Assembly: GCA_021740385.1 (NCBI GenBank)
Contig: JAIOZY010000004.1
Location: 62,001 to 126,000 of the forward strand
Length of the DNA: 64,000 nt
Source: Prolixibacteraceae bacterium
Lineage (GTDB): Bacteria > Bacteroidota > Bacteroidia > Bacteroidales > Prolixibacteraceae
Direction: 5' to 3'
Part shown: positions 41,465-51,093 of the stretch, in pieces
Layout of the letters: every line of letters starts with the position of its first letter
Numbering within the stretch: the first letter of the stretch is position 1
Notes under the pieces: model-generated
What the model was told of the DNA's origin: nothing
Database searches by the model: none
What the model saw: only the letters and a program-made list of their open reading frames with translations
Made by a program: the position numbers and the translations under genes

Positions 41465-42841
41465 ATGGAAAAAGAAAAAACAACACTTAACCCAACATAC
41501 GTAAGCAAGGAGCAGACTTCCCCCTCTGGAGGTGAAAATAATGGAGCCGGTCTGAACATCATTCAAATAATCCCCGGTTCGGGCGGGAGTTTTTATTGTG
41601 GTAATTGTTTGCGCGACAGCAAATTCGTTAGTTCGCTGAAGCGACTGGGGCACAATGTTATAAAGGTGCCGATGTACCTGCCGCTCTTTTCCGATGAACA
41701 CGATATTGGCGATGTGCCTGTTTTTTACGGGGCTATAAGTGTTTACCTGAAACAACTTTATCCAATATTCAGGAAAGCCCCGGCTTGGTTCGATCGCCTG
41801 CTGAATTCAAAACCCATGATGAAACTGGCAGCCGGCATGGCGGGGTCGACCAATGCAAAAGGTCTTGAAGAAATGACCGTGTCGATGCTCCTTGGCGAAG
41901 AGGGCGAACAAAGTGCCGAACTCGACAAACTGGTCGATTGGATTGCCGAACATTGTAAGCCCGATGTTATCCATCTTTCAAATGCCTTGCTGCTTGGCCT
42001 GGCACGAAGGATGAAGCAAAAACTTGATGTTAAGGTGGTTTGCTCGTTACAGGATGAAGATGTGTGGGTTGATGTTATGAAACCCTCATTCCAGGAGAAA
42101 GTGTGGAAACTGATGAGTGAAAGGGCTGCCGATGTTGATGCGTTTATTGCCGTAAGTGAATATTTTGCAGAAGTTGCAAAAAAACGCATGAACCTGCCCG
42201 ATGACAAAGTCCATACCGTTCATTTGGGTGTCGATCCGGCCGATTACACTTTTTTAAATGCGGTTTCCCGAAAGCCTGAAATTGGTTTTATCTCACGTAT
42301 GAACCACGAAAACGGGCTCGACATTGCCATCGATGCTTTCCTTTTGCTGAAAAAAGAGAAGGGTTACGAAGATGTGCATTTGCACCTCACGGGCGGTTCA
42401 ACGGGTGAAGATGCCGGTTTCCTGAAAGAACAAAAAAAGAAAATCGAAGAATCAGGCCTCAAACCTTTTATCCATTTCTGGGAAGGCTTTGAAGGTCATC
42501 ACCGCATGAATTTTTTGGGAAGAATGCAGTTGCTCTCGGTTCCGGTGCGTAACGGTGAAGCTTTTGGGATTTACCTCGCCGAGGCAATGGCATCGGGCAT
42601 ACCGGTGGTGCAGCCAAAACTGGGCGCGTTTCCCGAAATTGTTGGTAAAGGCGGTGGCGGGGTAATTTATGAACCGAACAAACCGGAAGCGTTGATGAAT
42701 GCCTGGAGGTTGTTACTTGATAATCCCGTTAAATTGGAAAAACTAAGCAATGAAGCCCGGCAAAGCGTTGAAACCAATTTCGACATCAATATTCAGGCAG
42801 GAAAAATGGTTGAAGTATATAATTCGATAGAACACGGATAA
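41465..42841 (+). CDS. GT4-type glycosyltransferase
   Basis: The 458-residue glycosyltransferase is of GT-B fold. The N-terminal domain begins at LNIIQIIPGSGGSFYCGN (residue 31), with about 30 unlike residues before it that derive partly from a repeat. The C-terminal donor-binding domain has IGFISRMNHENGLDIAIDAF, the HLTGGST segment and the EAFGIYLAEAMASGIPVVQP motif with its conserved glutamates. The acceptor is unknown. Residues SGGSFYCGNCLRDS are a distinctive N-terminal loop. It lies behind the propeller gene and before the ABC transporter genes, with its stop codon lying inside a palindromic repeat. Confidence 0.85.
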   Translation: MEKEKTTLNPTYVSKEQTSPSGGENNGAGLNIIQIIPGSGGSFYCGNCLRDSKFVSSLKRLGHNVIKVPMYLPLFSDEHDIGDVPVFYGAISVYLKQLYPIFRKAPAWFDRLLNSKPMMKLAAGMAGSTNAKGLEEMTVSMLLGEEGEQSAELDKLVDWIAEHCKPDVIHLSNALLLGLARRMKQKLDVKVVCSLQDEDVWVDVMKPSFQEKVWKLMSERAADVDAFIAVSEYFAEVAKKRMNLPDDKVHTVHLGVDPADYTFLNAVSRKPEIGFISRMNHENGLDIAIDAFLLLKKEKGYEDVHLHLTGGSTGEDAGFLKEQKKKIEESGLKPFIHFWEGFEGHHRMNFLGRMQLLSVPVRNGEAFGIYLAEAMASGIPVVQPKLGAFPEIVGKGGGGVIYEPNKPEALMNAWRLLLDNPVKLEKLSNEARQSVETNFDINIQAGKMVEVYNSIEHG

Positions 42842-42910
42842 CGCGGATTGGGCGGATTTTCACAGAAAACAATATCAGCGGTCATTCGCCAAATCCGTGT
42901 TATCTGCGTT
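42833..42910. repeat. imperfect palindromic repeat between glycosyltransferase and ABC genes
   Basis: The left arm, starting CACGGATAACGCGGATTGGG (42833), and the right arm, ending CCAAATCCGTGTTATCTGCGT, are imperfect inverted copies around a loop of about 25 bases. The left arm contains the stop codon of the glycosyltransferase gene. It is of the REP-like kind seen between genes in this phylum. Confidence 0.6.
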
Positions 42911-42926
42911 CCATAAAACATAGGTT

Positions 42927-43595
42927 ATGCTAAAAATTAAGAACCTTTCAAAATCGTACCCTTCGGCATCGGGGCTGGTCGACCATAAAGTACTCGACAA
43001 CCTTTCGCTCGGAGTAAACAAAGGGGAAACACTATCAATTGTTGGCCCCTCGGGAAGTGGGAAAACAACACTGATGAACATTATCGGCACGCTTGATGTG
43101 CCCGATACTGGCGAAGTGATATTTGAAGATTTAAACCTGAAAAACCTTACGGAAAAAACCCGTCCCGAATTCAGGAATAAAAAAATCGGGATGATTTTCC
43201 AGTTGCACCACCTGTTGCCCCAGTGCACCTTGTGGGAAAATGTGCTTATCCCGACAATTCCTTTGAAAAATCAGGGTAACGGAGCATTAAAACGTGCTGA
43301 AGATTTGTTGAAAAAAACCGGTATTTGGGAACAACGCTTTCAAAAACCGGCCGAATTATCGGGGGGAGAATGCCAGCGGGCAGCTGTTGTGCGGGCACTC
43401 ATTAACGAACCCTCGTTAATACTGGCCGATGAACCAACCGGTGCGCTCGACCAGGACAATGCCCGTAACCTGGTCGACCTGCTTTTGGAACTGAACAGCG
43501 AACAGGGCACAAGCCTCATTATGGTAACCCATGCTCCCGAGCTGGCAAAAAAGATGAATACAACGTATCGGCTGAGCAAAGGCAAATTAGTTTAA
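42927..43595 (+). CDS. ABC transporter ATPase (LolD/MacB type)
   Basis: This 222-residue ATPase has Walker A GPSGSGKTT, the Q-loop in IFQLHHLLPQCTLWENVLIP, the signature LSGGECQRAAVVRAL, Walker B LILADEPTGALD and the H-loop MVTHAPEL. The LolD/MacB subfamily powers lipoprotein release or mechanotransmission in the envelope instead of transport across the inner membrane. It partners the FtsX-type permease encoded 18 bases on. Confidence 0.92.
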   Translation: MLKIKNLSKSYPSASGLVDHKVLDNLSLGVNKGETLSIVGPSGSGKTTLMNIIGTLDVPDTGEVIFEDLNLKNLTEKTRPEFRNKKIGMIFQLHHLLPQCTLWENVLIPTIPLKNQGNGALKRAEDLLKKTGIWEQRFQKPAELSGGECQRAAVVRALINEPSLILADEPTGALDQDNARNLVDLLLELNSEQGTSLIMVTHAPELAKKMNTTYRLSKGKLV

Positions 43596-43613
43596 TTAAC
43601 TAATTGTTAGAAA

Positions 43614-46600
43614 ATGAACTCATTCAAGCTGTTTGTTTCAAATATAAAACACTTTTTCGCTGCCAATTTTTGGGTGGCACTGGGTATTTCCATTAGTACG
43701 GCCGTGCTTACCGGCGGACTAATCGTGGGCGATTCGGTAAAGTACAGCCTCGGGCAGGCAGCCGAATTGCGCCTGGGCAACATTACACATGCACTTACAA
43801 CAGGCGAAAGGTTTGTTACTACCGATTTAGCTCATAGCTTAAATGAAAGTGGTATTGCTTGTTCGCAAGCATTAAAACTTCGGGGCAATGCTACGGCAAA
43901 TGGCGGGCAGCTAAAACTGAACAATGTTGCTATATGGGGTATCGATGATGGTTTTTGGAAAGTAGCAGCCGGCAGGAATGACAGTGCCGTGTTCCTGGCC
44001 GGAGATGAAAGCCGGGCTTACATTAGCGAAAATACCGCTAAACGTTTAAACCTTTCACCCGGTGATGAAATTTTACTTCGCATCGAAAAAGCAAGCCTCA
44101 TCCCTGCAAATGCCCCGTTCGTGTCCGACGAAGGGCAAATCGTTTCCAAGCGGATCAAAATTGAAAAAATATTGACCATTGAAGAACTTGGCGGATTAAA
44201 CCTTCGTACTTCACAAACCGCTCCTTTCAACATTTTTCTTCCCATTGATGAACTCAACCGCTGGATGGAACTCGGGGAAAAAGCAAACGTGTTGCTCATT
44301 TCATCGGAAAAAACTGTCGCTGAAATCGAAAATTATATTTCGATAAACTTTTCACTTGCCGATGCCGCATTAAATATTGCGGGTGCAAACCTGACCAACG
44401 AGTGGGAACTGACATCGGGGCGGGTATTTATTGATGATGCTACGTCTAAAAACATTGAAAATTCAGGATTGGAAACATCGCCGTTGTTTACCTATTTTGT
44501 AAATAGTTTCAGCTCAGGGAACAGGGAAACACCTTATTCTTTTATTTCAACCTTACCCAACGATCGGTTATCAGAAAACGATATTGTGGTGAATGAATGG
44601 CTGGCCGATGATTTGATGCTGAAAGCCGGCGATTCACTGCTTCTGAAATATTACACCATTGGTCCGCTTAGGGAACTTACTGAAGATTCGGTTACTTTTA
44701 CTGTAAAAGAAGTTGTGCCCATCGAAGGGTATTTTGCCGACCAGGGTTTGATGCCCCACATCCCCGGCTTATCGGATGCCGAAAACTGCCGCGACTGGCA
44801 AACCGGTGTGCCGGTTAACCTGGGGGCCATTCGCGATAAAGATGAAGATTACTGGTACAAATACCGGGGCTTGCCCAAAGCATTTGTTGCTTATGATGTT
44901 GCTCAAAAACTTTGGAAAAACCGCTACGGTTCGGTTACGGCATTCCGTTTCGACCGTAACCAAATTTCGAAACCGGAACTTGAACGCGCCATTCTTGAAC
45001 AAATCAACCCCTTTGAACTTGATATGCAGCTTGAAGCCGTTAAAGAACAGGGACTACAGGCAGCCCGTAACGGAACCGATTTCAGCCAGTTGTTCCTCGG
45101 GCTCAGTTTTTTCATTTTGGTATCGGGAGTTTTGTTAACGGCTTTGCTTTTTGGCTATAACCTCGAAAGGCGTTCTTCGGAAATCGGCACACTCTCTTCG
45201 CTGGGTTTTTCTAAAAGGGGCATTTTGAAACTGTTTCTTTCCGAAGGTTTATTTTTTGCAGTGCTCGGCGCTTTATTGGGTTCTTTTTTAGCAATTGGTT
45301 ACAACCGCTTGGTTTTTTGGGGGCTGAACCATGTGTGGAACGACATTGTGCGCACACAGGTTTTAATTCCGAAAATTGAAGTACAAACCCTGGTAATTGG
45401 CTTTTTTGTCAGCATTGCTGTTGCGATACTTACCATTTATCTTTCGCTTTCACGAAGTTTGAAAAAACAAACGGCATCAATTCAGCGGAAAACCGCCAAT
45501 GCCCTTGGTAAAAGGGCCAAAACGGTACTGAACATTTTTGCCTGGTTTTTTCTTACTGCCGCTTTTGTAATGAGCCTTTTGGAATTGATGAAGAGCAAGG
45601 GAAACCTGAATTCGGGATTGTTTTTCATGGCGGGGGGCATGTTGCTCCTTTCAATAATGCTTTTCATTTTGCTGGCCATTTCACGAAATCCCCGTCAGCG
45701 GTTAAGTCCTTTAAGCAAAACCACATTGGCAATTCGGAACCTGAAACAGAGCCGCATAAGGAGCATGACTGTTATCGCGTTGCTGGCAATTGGAACCTTT
45801 TTGGTTGTAAGCACAGGTTTAAACCGTAAAGACTTTTTCAGTAAGGAAAACGACCCAAAAAGCGGAACCGGCGGATTCCTTTTCTGGGCCGAAACCAGCG
45901 TGCCTTTACTCCACAACTTGAATAACAGTGCTTACAGGCAGGAACAGGGTTTCATGCAGAATTTCACGGCAGTACAAATGCGGGTAAACGATGGCGATGA
46001 TGCAAGCTGTCTGAACCTGAACAAAATTTCGAACCCCCGGGTACTGGGCGTTGATCCCGCGCAGCTTAAAGGACGTTTTTCACTGCAAACCAAAACAAAA
46101 CATGTCAATCAGGATGATTTTTGGCAAACACTCGATTCGGAAAACGATCATGTAATTCCCGCTTTTGCCGACCAAACAGTAATTCAATGGGGTTTAATGA
46201 AGAAAGTGGGCGATACCCTTACATACAAAAACGAATTTGGCGAAGATATTTACCTGGTTTTGGCTGGCGGTCTTTCTGCTTCTGTTTTCCAGGGCAATGT
46301 TATCATTTCTGAAAAAGCTTTTTTACACCATTTTCCAACATCGAACGGGAGCAGGGTATTTTTAATTGACGGGCCGGAAGAAAGCAGGGAAGCTATTTTC
46401 GATGAACTCACTCTTGCTTTTCGCGATTTGGGGATCCAAATTTCCCCAACGGCTGAACGCCTGGCCGAATTTAAAACGATTGAAAACACGTACCTCACCA
46501 TTTTCCTGGTTTTGGGTGCCCTGGGTTTGCTTATTGGCACCGTAGGCCTGGCCATTGTGTTGCAGCGGTCGCTTTTGGAACGGAAAGCAGAATTTGCCCT

Positions 46601-46871
46601 GCTTGCTTCTGTGGGTTTTTCAAAACGAATGCTTCTTCAATTAATCAGGGGCGAATACATTTTATTGCTTTTTACCGGTATTGTTTCTGGGCTTATTACT
46701 GCATTCATTTCTGTTTTTCCGGCAATAAGGGGTACGGTTGAAAACTTATCACCGGGGTTTGTTGTTCTGCTAATTGCGTTAATTTTGCTCAACGGAATAA
46801 TATGGGTTTTTGTGTTGTCGTGGCTGCAACTGAAACAACCGGTTTTGGTTGAAGCGCTAAGAAATGATTAA
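43614..46871 (+). CDS. large FtsX-type ABC permease
   Basis: The 1085-residue membrane protein has an N-terminal helix, a large periplasmic region (residues about 45-490) and two FtsX-like three-helix blocks. One is around residues 495-615 (LGLSFFILVSGVLLTALLFG, ERRSSEIGTLSSLGFSKRGI) and one is at the C-terminus (LLERKAEFALLASVGFSKRM). Helices and a second periplasmic domain lie between. The double-FtsX layout matches permeases of the LolE/MacB superfamily. With the preceding ATPase it forms a complete transporter, and the cargo is unknown. Confidence 0.88.
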   Translation: MNSFKLFVSNIKHFFAANFWVALGISISTAVLTGGLIVGDSVKYSLGQAAELRLGNITHALTTGERFVTTDLAHSLNESGIACSQALKLRGNATANGGQLKLNNVAIWGIDDGFWKVAAGRNDSAVFLAGDESRAYISENTAKRLNLSPGDEILLRIEKASLIPANAPFVSDEGQIVSKRIKIEKILTIEELGGLNLRTSQTAPFNIFLPIDELNRWMELGEKANVLLISSEKTVAEIENYISINFSLADAALNIAGANLTNEWELTSGRVFIDDATSKNIENSGLETSPLFTYFVNSFSSGNRETPYSFISTLPNDRLSENDIVVNEWLADDLMLKAGDSLLLKYYTIGPLRELTEDSVTFTVKEVVPIEGYFADQGLMPHIPGLSDAENCRDWQTGVPVNLGAIRDKDEDYWYKYRGLPKAFVAYDVAQKLWKNRYGSVTAFRFDRNQISKPELERAILEQINPFELDMQLEAVKEQGLQAARNGTDFSQLFLGLSFFILVSGVLLTALLFGYNLERRSSEIGTLSSLGFSKRGILKLFLSEGLFFAVLGALLGSFLAIGYNRLVFWGLNHVWNDIVRTQVLIPKIEVQTLVIGFFVSIAVAILTIYLSLSRSLKKQTASIQRKTANALGKRAKTVLNIFAWFFLTAAFVMSLLELMKSKGNLNSGLFFMAGGMLLLSIMLFILLAISRNPRQRLSPLSKTTLAIRNLKQSRIRSMTVIALLAIGTFLVVSTGLNRKDFFSKENDPKSGTGGFLFWAETSVPLLHNLNNSAYRQEQGFMQNFTAVQMRVNDGDDASCLNLNKISNPRVLGVDPAQLKGRFSLQTKTKHVNQDDFWQTLDSENDHVIPAFADQTVIQWGLMKKVGDTLTYKNEFGEDIYLVLAGGLSASVFQGNVIISEKAFLHHFPTSNGSRVFLIDGPEESREAIFDELTLAFRDLGIQISPTAERLAEFKTIENTYLTIFLVLGALGLLIGTVGLAIVLQRSLLERKAEFALLASVGFSKRMLLQLIRGEYILLLFTGIVSGLITAFISVFPAIRGTVENLSPGFVVLLIALILLNGIIWVFVLSWLQLKQPVLVEALRND

Positions 46872-46940
46872 CGATGAAACGGGGCGAATTCCATCCGCCA
46901 GATGGCGACCTTCGATAACAGACAATTTTATTTCATACGT

Positions 46941-47519
46941 ATGAAAAAAGGCTTTTTACTTATTTTTTTCCTGGTAATTTCGTTATTGGGTAATACGCAG
47001 GAAAAACGAGAACTGTTCAGGGGCGGGATGTTTTTGCATGCCGGTTACATAACAAACAAGCTCGATTATCCGGAGGTAAATGGAATTACAACCGGAATTG
47101 GCGGAAAAATTTCGTTCAGGCTTGGCAAACACTTCAGGGCCGGTACCGAAGGGTATGCTACCTCGTATGGTTATGAAAACAACGAAGGCCAGTATAAACT
47201 TGGCTGGGGTGGTTTGCTGGCCGAATACCAGTTTTCTGACAATCGCCTAACTCCTGTTTTGGGGATTACTATTGGCGGGGGTAAAATTCATGACCTGTAT
47301 ATGGTCGAAGGCAATTATATTGACAACCTGCCCGATGAAGCCATTTATAAAGTTTACAGTGCCTTTATTGTAAACCCCCATTTTAGTCTGGAATACAGAT
47401 TAACGCACAATTTAAACTTTGTGGGTAAAATTGACTACCTGCTGTTTCCCGGGGCCGGTTACCCCGATTATGTGGCTAACGGGCCAAGGCTTTATATTGG
47501 AATATTATTCATGCGGTAA
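46941..47519 (+). CDS. outer-membrane barrel-like exported protein
   Basis: The 192-residue protein from ATG 46941 has the signal peptide KKGFLLIFFLVISLLGNTQ, then eight or so amphipathic strands (FRGGMFLHAGYITNKL, GIGGKISFRLGKHFRAGTEG) and a C-terminal RLYIGILFMR strand. The longer reading from 46902 would put 13 unlike residues before the signal. It belongs to no family I can name. The next gene begins 10 bases after its stop, suggesting co-transcription with the CAP-domain gene. Confidence 0.65.
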   Translation: MKKGFLLIFFLVISLLGNTQEKRELFRGGMFLHAGYITNKLDYPEVNGITTGIGGKISFRLGKHFRAGTEGYATSYGYENNEGQYKLGWGGLLAEYQFSDNRLTPVLGITIGGGKIHDLYMVEGNYIDNLPDEAIYKVYSAFIVNPHFSLEYRLTHNLNFVGKIDYLLFPGAGYPDYVANGPRLYIGILFMR

Positions 47520-47529
47520 AAAATCAGAA

Positions 47530-48195
47530 ATGAAACATCTTCTTTTTATCGTATCTATTGTTGTTGCTTTTCAGGGAAGCGCAAAAAACACGTGGAAACC
47601 ATCGGATTATAACCGGTATTCCATCGAAAATATCGAAAAATTCACGCAAATTACTCGGCGCATTGTACCCGAAGATGTTGATATACCCCTTTTAAACGCG
47701 GCCATTTTTTACGAAACAAACCGCGAACGAAAAAAACACGGCCTGCCGCAATTTCAACATTCTTCAAAACTCGAGCGTCTATCCACGGGGCATTCCGACG
47801 ATATGGTAAAGTACAATTTTTTTAGCCACTACAGCCGGGCCCCGGGAAAGAAAACCCTCGATGACCGCATAAAAAAAGTTGGACTGAAAAACGTTTATGC
47901 CGGCGAAAACATTGCCGAATTTTATCTGCTTGAAATCGGAGAGAACGAACCCTTTTACCCGCCATCGCAATTTGGCTATTTTAAAAACACACAGGGCGAT
48001 ACCATACACTTGCACACATACATGAGCCTTGCAACAGCCGTGGTAAAAGGTTGGATGAACTCACCCGGCCACCGGGCAAATATCCTGAATAAAAAATTTA
48101 CCCACATGGGCATTGGTAATGCATTGTATTACGAAGGCGAAGGAATTGATCGGGTAGCCCGCGTGAAAATTACCCAGAACTTTGGGACACTTTAA
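47530..48195 (+). CDS. exported CAP (SCP/PR1) domain protein
   Basis: This 221-residue protein has a signal peptide (LLFIVSIVVAFQGSA) and a CAP domain. The landmarks are AAIFYETNRERKKHGL, the histidine in the GHSDDMVKYNFFSHYS block, YAGENIAEFY with the acidic residue, and the C-terminal GWMNSPGHRANILNKKFTHM, which holds the second His of the cavity. CAP proteins occur in all kingdoms and often bind lipids or act in the envelope. The bacterial role is unsettled. The start ATG 47530 is chosen because the upstream extension overlaps the previous gene in another frame and lacks a signal. Confidence 0.85.
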   Translation: MKHLLFIVSIVVAFQGSAKNTWKPSDYNRYSIENIEKFTQITRRIVPEDVDIPLLNAAIFYETNRERKKHGLPQFQHSSKLERLSTGHSDDMVKYNFFSHYSRAPGKKTLDDRIKKVGLKNVYAGENIAEFYLLEIGENEPFYPPSQFGYFKNTQGDTIHLHTYMSLATAVVKGWMNSPGHRANILNKKFTHMGIGNALYYEGEGIDRVARVKITQNFGTL

Positions 48196-48364
48196 AGGTA
48201 TTGATGTGCCTTTACGATTTCAAAACCAATTAATAAAAAGACTAATTTTGCTCAGATGTTAAAAATGGATATATTGCATTGTTAAAGTAAAAGGTTTTAT
48301 TTTCAGCAATTATTTACCTTGGAAAAAGGCTTAAAACCTGTCTGAAAAATTAATAATTCCGGAT

Positions 48365-49564
48365 ATGGACAAACGACTTTTTATTACTGTTTTATTATTC
48401 CTTTTTATCCTGAATTCCACCTTTGCCCAAAGGTATTACCTTGTTGTGCTTTCTACCGCTTCAAAAAATGATGCCATTGGTGAAACAGACAAATTAAAAG
48501 CCGGTGGTTTTGTTAACGCTGGATTTTTATATGCTACCGAATTGAAACGGTACCGTGTTTATTTAAACGCCTATTCCACCAGGGAAGAAGCACAGAGGCA
48601 TGAGGCGAAATATAAAACAAAGTTTCACGATTCGTGGATTTATTACGGGGCAGAACCGCAGCAAATTACTACAACAGAACCCCGTCCTGTAAATAGTAAA
48701 GAAATTGAAGGGCTAAAAAATGACTTTGACAAAACGAAACAAAGTATACGTGAAATTCTTGACGAAGTTTCTGAGCTGAAAATTGCCTTGCAAAGCGAGA
48801 CGGGCAATTTGCATGAAAGCAGTATGGAAAGGAACATGAACATGCTCGAACTGGAAGAACGCATTAAAAAACTGACTGAATATATCGATCAGCTTGAAGC
48901 GGAACAGGAAAAAAGGCTAAAATCACTATCAAAAACCATGGAAGAAATTGAATCGGATTACGTGAAAAAGACCGATACAGTTTCAGTGTCGTGGGATGTT
49001 GTTGAAATGCAAAAAGAAAAGCAGCAAACAGTTTTGTCATTTTCATTCGGGCTGAACCAAACAAATGTACTTTCACGCATCGACACGCTCTTACTCGATT
49101 ATCTCGATGTTGACAAGCGAAATTACAGCAACACGTTTTGGGGGCTTTATTTCGGGATGGGGTATCAGCTTGCGAAAAACTGGAGCCTGGGAATCGATTT
49201 TCAATCATATTTTTTTAACAGCTATTACTACCTGCAACCTTCGTTTTACCTAAAGCCCAATATACGCTCAGCATCGTTGCCAATTTCGTTTAATCCTTCG
49301 CTTGCAGTGGGCACGCTGTTTATTTTGCCAAAAACAGGCACAGCCAAAGGCGGACGTTATGTATTGTTCAGGCCGGGTGTTGAACTTGAATGGGCTCTGA
49401 GTCCTACCGTTTCATTATTTGGTGGGGCTTTATATCATTCAAACAGGTATATCGACAATAAACAATTTTTGAAATCAAACACACAGCATCTTATCGTTAA
49501 TTTTGGCTTACGCCTCAATGTTACAAAAACCGTGGTTGAGCCGGCTGAACCCATTGAACCGTAA
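48365..49564 (+). CDS. SPOR-like/coiled-coil/barrel outer-membrane protein
   Basis: The 399-residue protein has a signal peptide ending TFAQ and a short SPOR-like repeat domain (RYYLVVLSTASKNDAIGETD, RVYLNAYSTREEAQRHEAKY). A coiled coil follows from about residue 115 to 205 (heptads around KQSIREILDEVSELKIAL). The last 170 residues look like a membrane barrel (SFSFGLNQTNVL, GLYFGMGYQLAKNWSLGIDF) and end with strands near LIVNFGLRLNV. The order suggests an OmpA-like tether: the periplasmic N-terminus contacts peptidoglycan and the C-terminus spans the outer membrane. That role is inference. The WG-repeat gene follows after 11 bases. Confidence 0.65.
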   Translation: MDKRLFITVLLFLFILNSTFAQRYYLVVLSTASKNDAIGETDKLKAGGFVNAGFLYATELKRYRVYLNAYSTREEAQRHEAKYKTKFHDSWIYYGAEPQQITTTEPRPVNSKEIEGLKNDFDKTKQSIREILDEVSELKIALQSETGNLHESSMERNMNMLELEERIKKLTEYIDQLEAEQEKRLKSLSKTMEEIESDYVKKTDTVSVSWDVVEMQKEKQQTVLSFSFGLNQTNVLSRIDTLLLDYLDVDKRNYSNTFWGLYFGMGYQLAKNWSLGIDFQSYFFNSYYYLQPSFYLKPNIRSASLPISFNPSLAVGTLFILPKTGTAKGGRYVLFRPGVELEWALSPTVSLFGGALYHSNRYIDNKQFLKSNTQHLIVNFGLRLNVTKTVVEPAEPIEP

Positions 49565-49575
49565 ATGAGAAAACC

Positions 49576-51093
49576 ATGAAACGAACATTGTTACATTTTC
49601 TCTTTTTTATTTTGATGTTTTCATCGTGTCTCAGCGATGATGATTCCGCTTTGAAGCCGTTTAGTGAAAACGGGAAATGGGGCTATTCGGACAAAAATGA
49701 AAAAATTGTTATACCGGCTGTTTACGATGATGTATTGCCTTTTTCGGAAGGATTGGCTGCGGTTAAACGAAACAATCAATGGGGTTATATTGATGCAGAT
49801 GGAAATGAGCTTATTCTCCCCAAATATGATAAAGCAGGCAACTTTTGCGAAAAGAGGGCTTTGGTTTGCATTAATGGTAAATGCGGGTTTATTAATAGCA
49901 AAGGCGAAGAACTGATAATACCCGGAAAATACGATGTTGCCGGTAATTTTTCAGAGGGAATGGCTGTTGTTTGTATTGGTAATCAATATGGATTTGTTGA
50001 CAAAAACGGGAAACAGGCTGTTGAATTGAAATACGATTATGCCTGGAATTTTAATAACGGCCTGGCTAAAGTAATGCAAAACAACCGATACGGTTACATT
50101 GACAATGAAGGGGAAGAAATAATTCCGGTTATTTACGACTTTATTAGTGGTTTTAACAACAATATTGCACTCGCTAAACTGAATGACAAGTGGCGGTTTA
50201 TTGATGAAAACGGAAATGAAAACACGTTGCACAATTTCGATACGGTTTGGCCGGCCGATCAATTGGATTTCTACAAAGCCAATAAAAATGGCAAATATGG
50301 TTTCATTAACAACAAGGGACAAGAAGTTATTACTTTGAAATACGACAATGCAGCCAATTTTAATTCCGGTGCTTCTATTGTTAAGCTGCACGAAAAATAT
50401 GGTCTCATCGACCGCAAAGGGCGGGAAATTGTTCCTGCTGTTTACGATAGTATTTTTGCAATCGATCAACAACTATTTGTCTTACAGCAAGGCAATGAAG
50501 ACGTTCATGTGATCAATCCCCTGGGCAACGCTAACATTAACAATATCGACTCCGAAGAAATAAAAGCACGTTATGTAGTGCAAAAAGAAAAGGCCGTTAA
50601 AAGCGGTAACATAACTGATGAAAGAGACGGCCACCGGTATGGTTGGAAAAAGGTGGGACAGCAGAGTTGGCTATTATCAAATACCTTGTTCCCAAACGAA
50701 AACAGTAAATGCTATCGTGAAGGCGATATGGACGATTGCGACACTTACGGACGCTATTACCAATGGGAAACAGCCCTAAATGCATGCCCCGAGGGATGGA
50801 AACTGCCTTCGCTCGACGACTGGCAAGTGCTGATTAACGAATTGGGCGGCGAAGAAACGGCCTACCGCGTTTTAACCGGTAGCGACTCGTTAAGCCTTAA
50901 CCTAAAACCGGGCGGTTACTACTACAACGAAACATCGTTCCTAAACACCGGCGAATACGGCTATTTCTGGACATCGACCCCCGATGGCACCGATGCGGCA
51001 ATTTGCATCTGGCTTAACCCAGTCGAAAAATCAATCATGGAATTCAGCAGCAGTACAGAACACTACCGGAATGTGCGTTGCGTGCGGGAATAA
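49576..51093 (+). CDS. WG-repeat lipoprotein with C-terminal FISUMP domain
   Basis: The 505-residue lipoprotein has the lipobox FSSC followed by LSDDD, an acidic stretch fitting surface export. Seven or eight WG repeats follow (GKWGYSDKNEKIVIPAVYDD, NQWGYIDADGNELILPKYDK, and so on) to about residue 310. The C-terminus (about 345-505) is the Fibrobacter-succinogenes-type paralogous (FISUMP) domain, with QSWLLSNTLFPNENSKCYRE, CPEGWKLPSLDDWQVLINEL and the final YRNVRCVRE. The function of either domain is unproven, though both are typical of displayed adhesive proteins. The combination in one chain is uncommon in my experience. It shares a transcript with the preceding gene. Confidence 0.85.
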   Translation: MKRTLLHFLFFILMFSSCLSDDDSALKPFSENGKWGYSDKNEKIVIPAVYDDVLPFSEGLAAVKRNNQWGYIDADGNELILPKYDKAGNFCEKRALVCINGKCGFINSKGEELIIPGKYDVAGNFSEGMAVVCIGNQYGFVDKNGKQAVELKYDYAWNFNNGLAKVMQNNRYGYIDNEGEEIIPVIYDFISGFNNNIALAKLNDKWRFIDENGNENTLHNFDTVWPADQLDFYKANKNGKYGFINNKGQEVITLKYDNAANFNSGASIVKLHEKYGLIDRKGREIVPAVYDSIFAIDQQLFVLQQGNEDVHVINPLGNANINNIDSEEIKARYVVQKEKAVKSGNITDERDGHRYGWKKVGQQSWLLSNTLFPNENSKCYREGDMDDCDTYGRYYQWETALNACPEGWKLPSLDDWQVLINELGGEETAYRVLTGSDSLSLNLKPGGYYYNETSFLNTGEYGYFWTSTPDGTDAAICIWLNPVEKSIMEFSSSTEHYRNVRCVRE

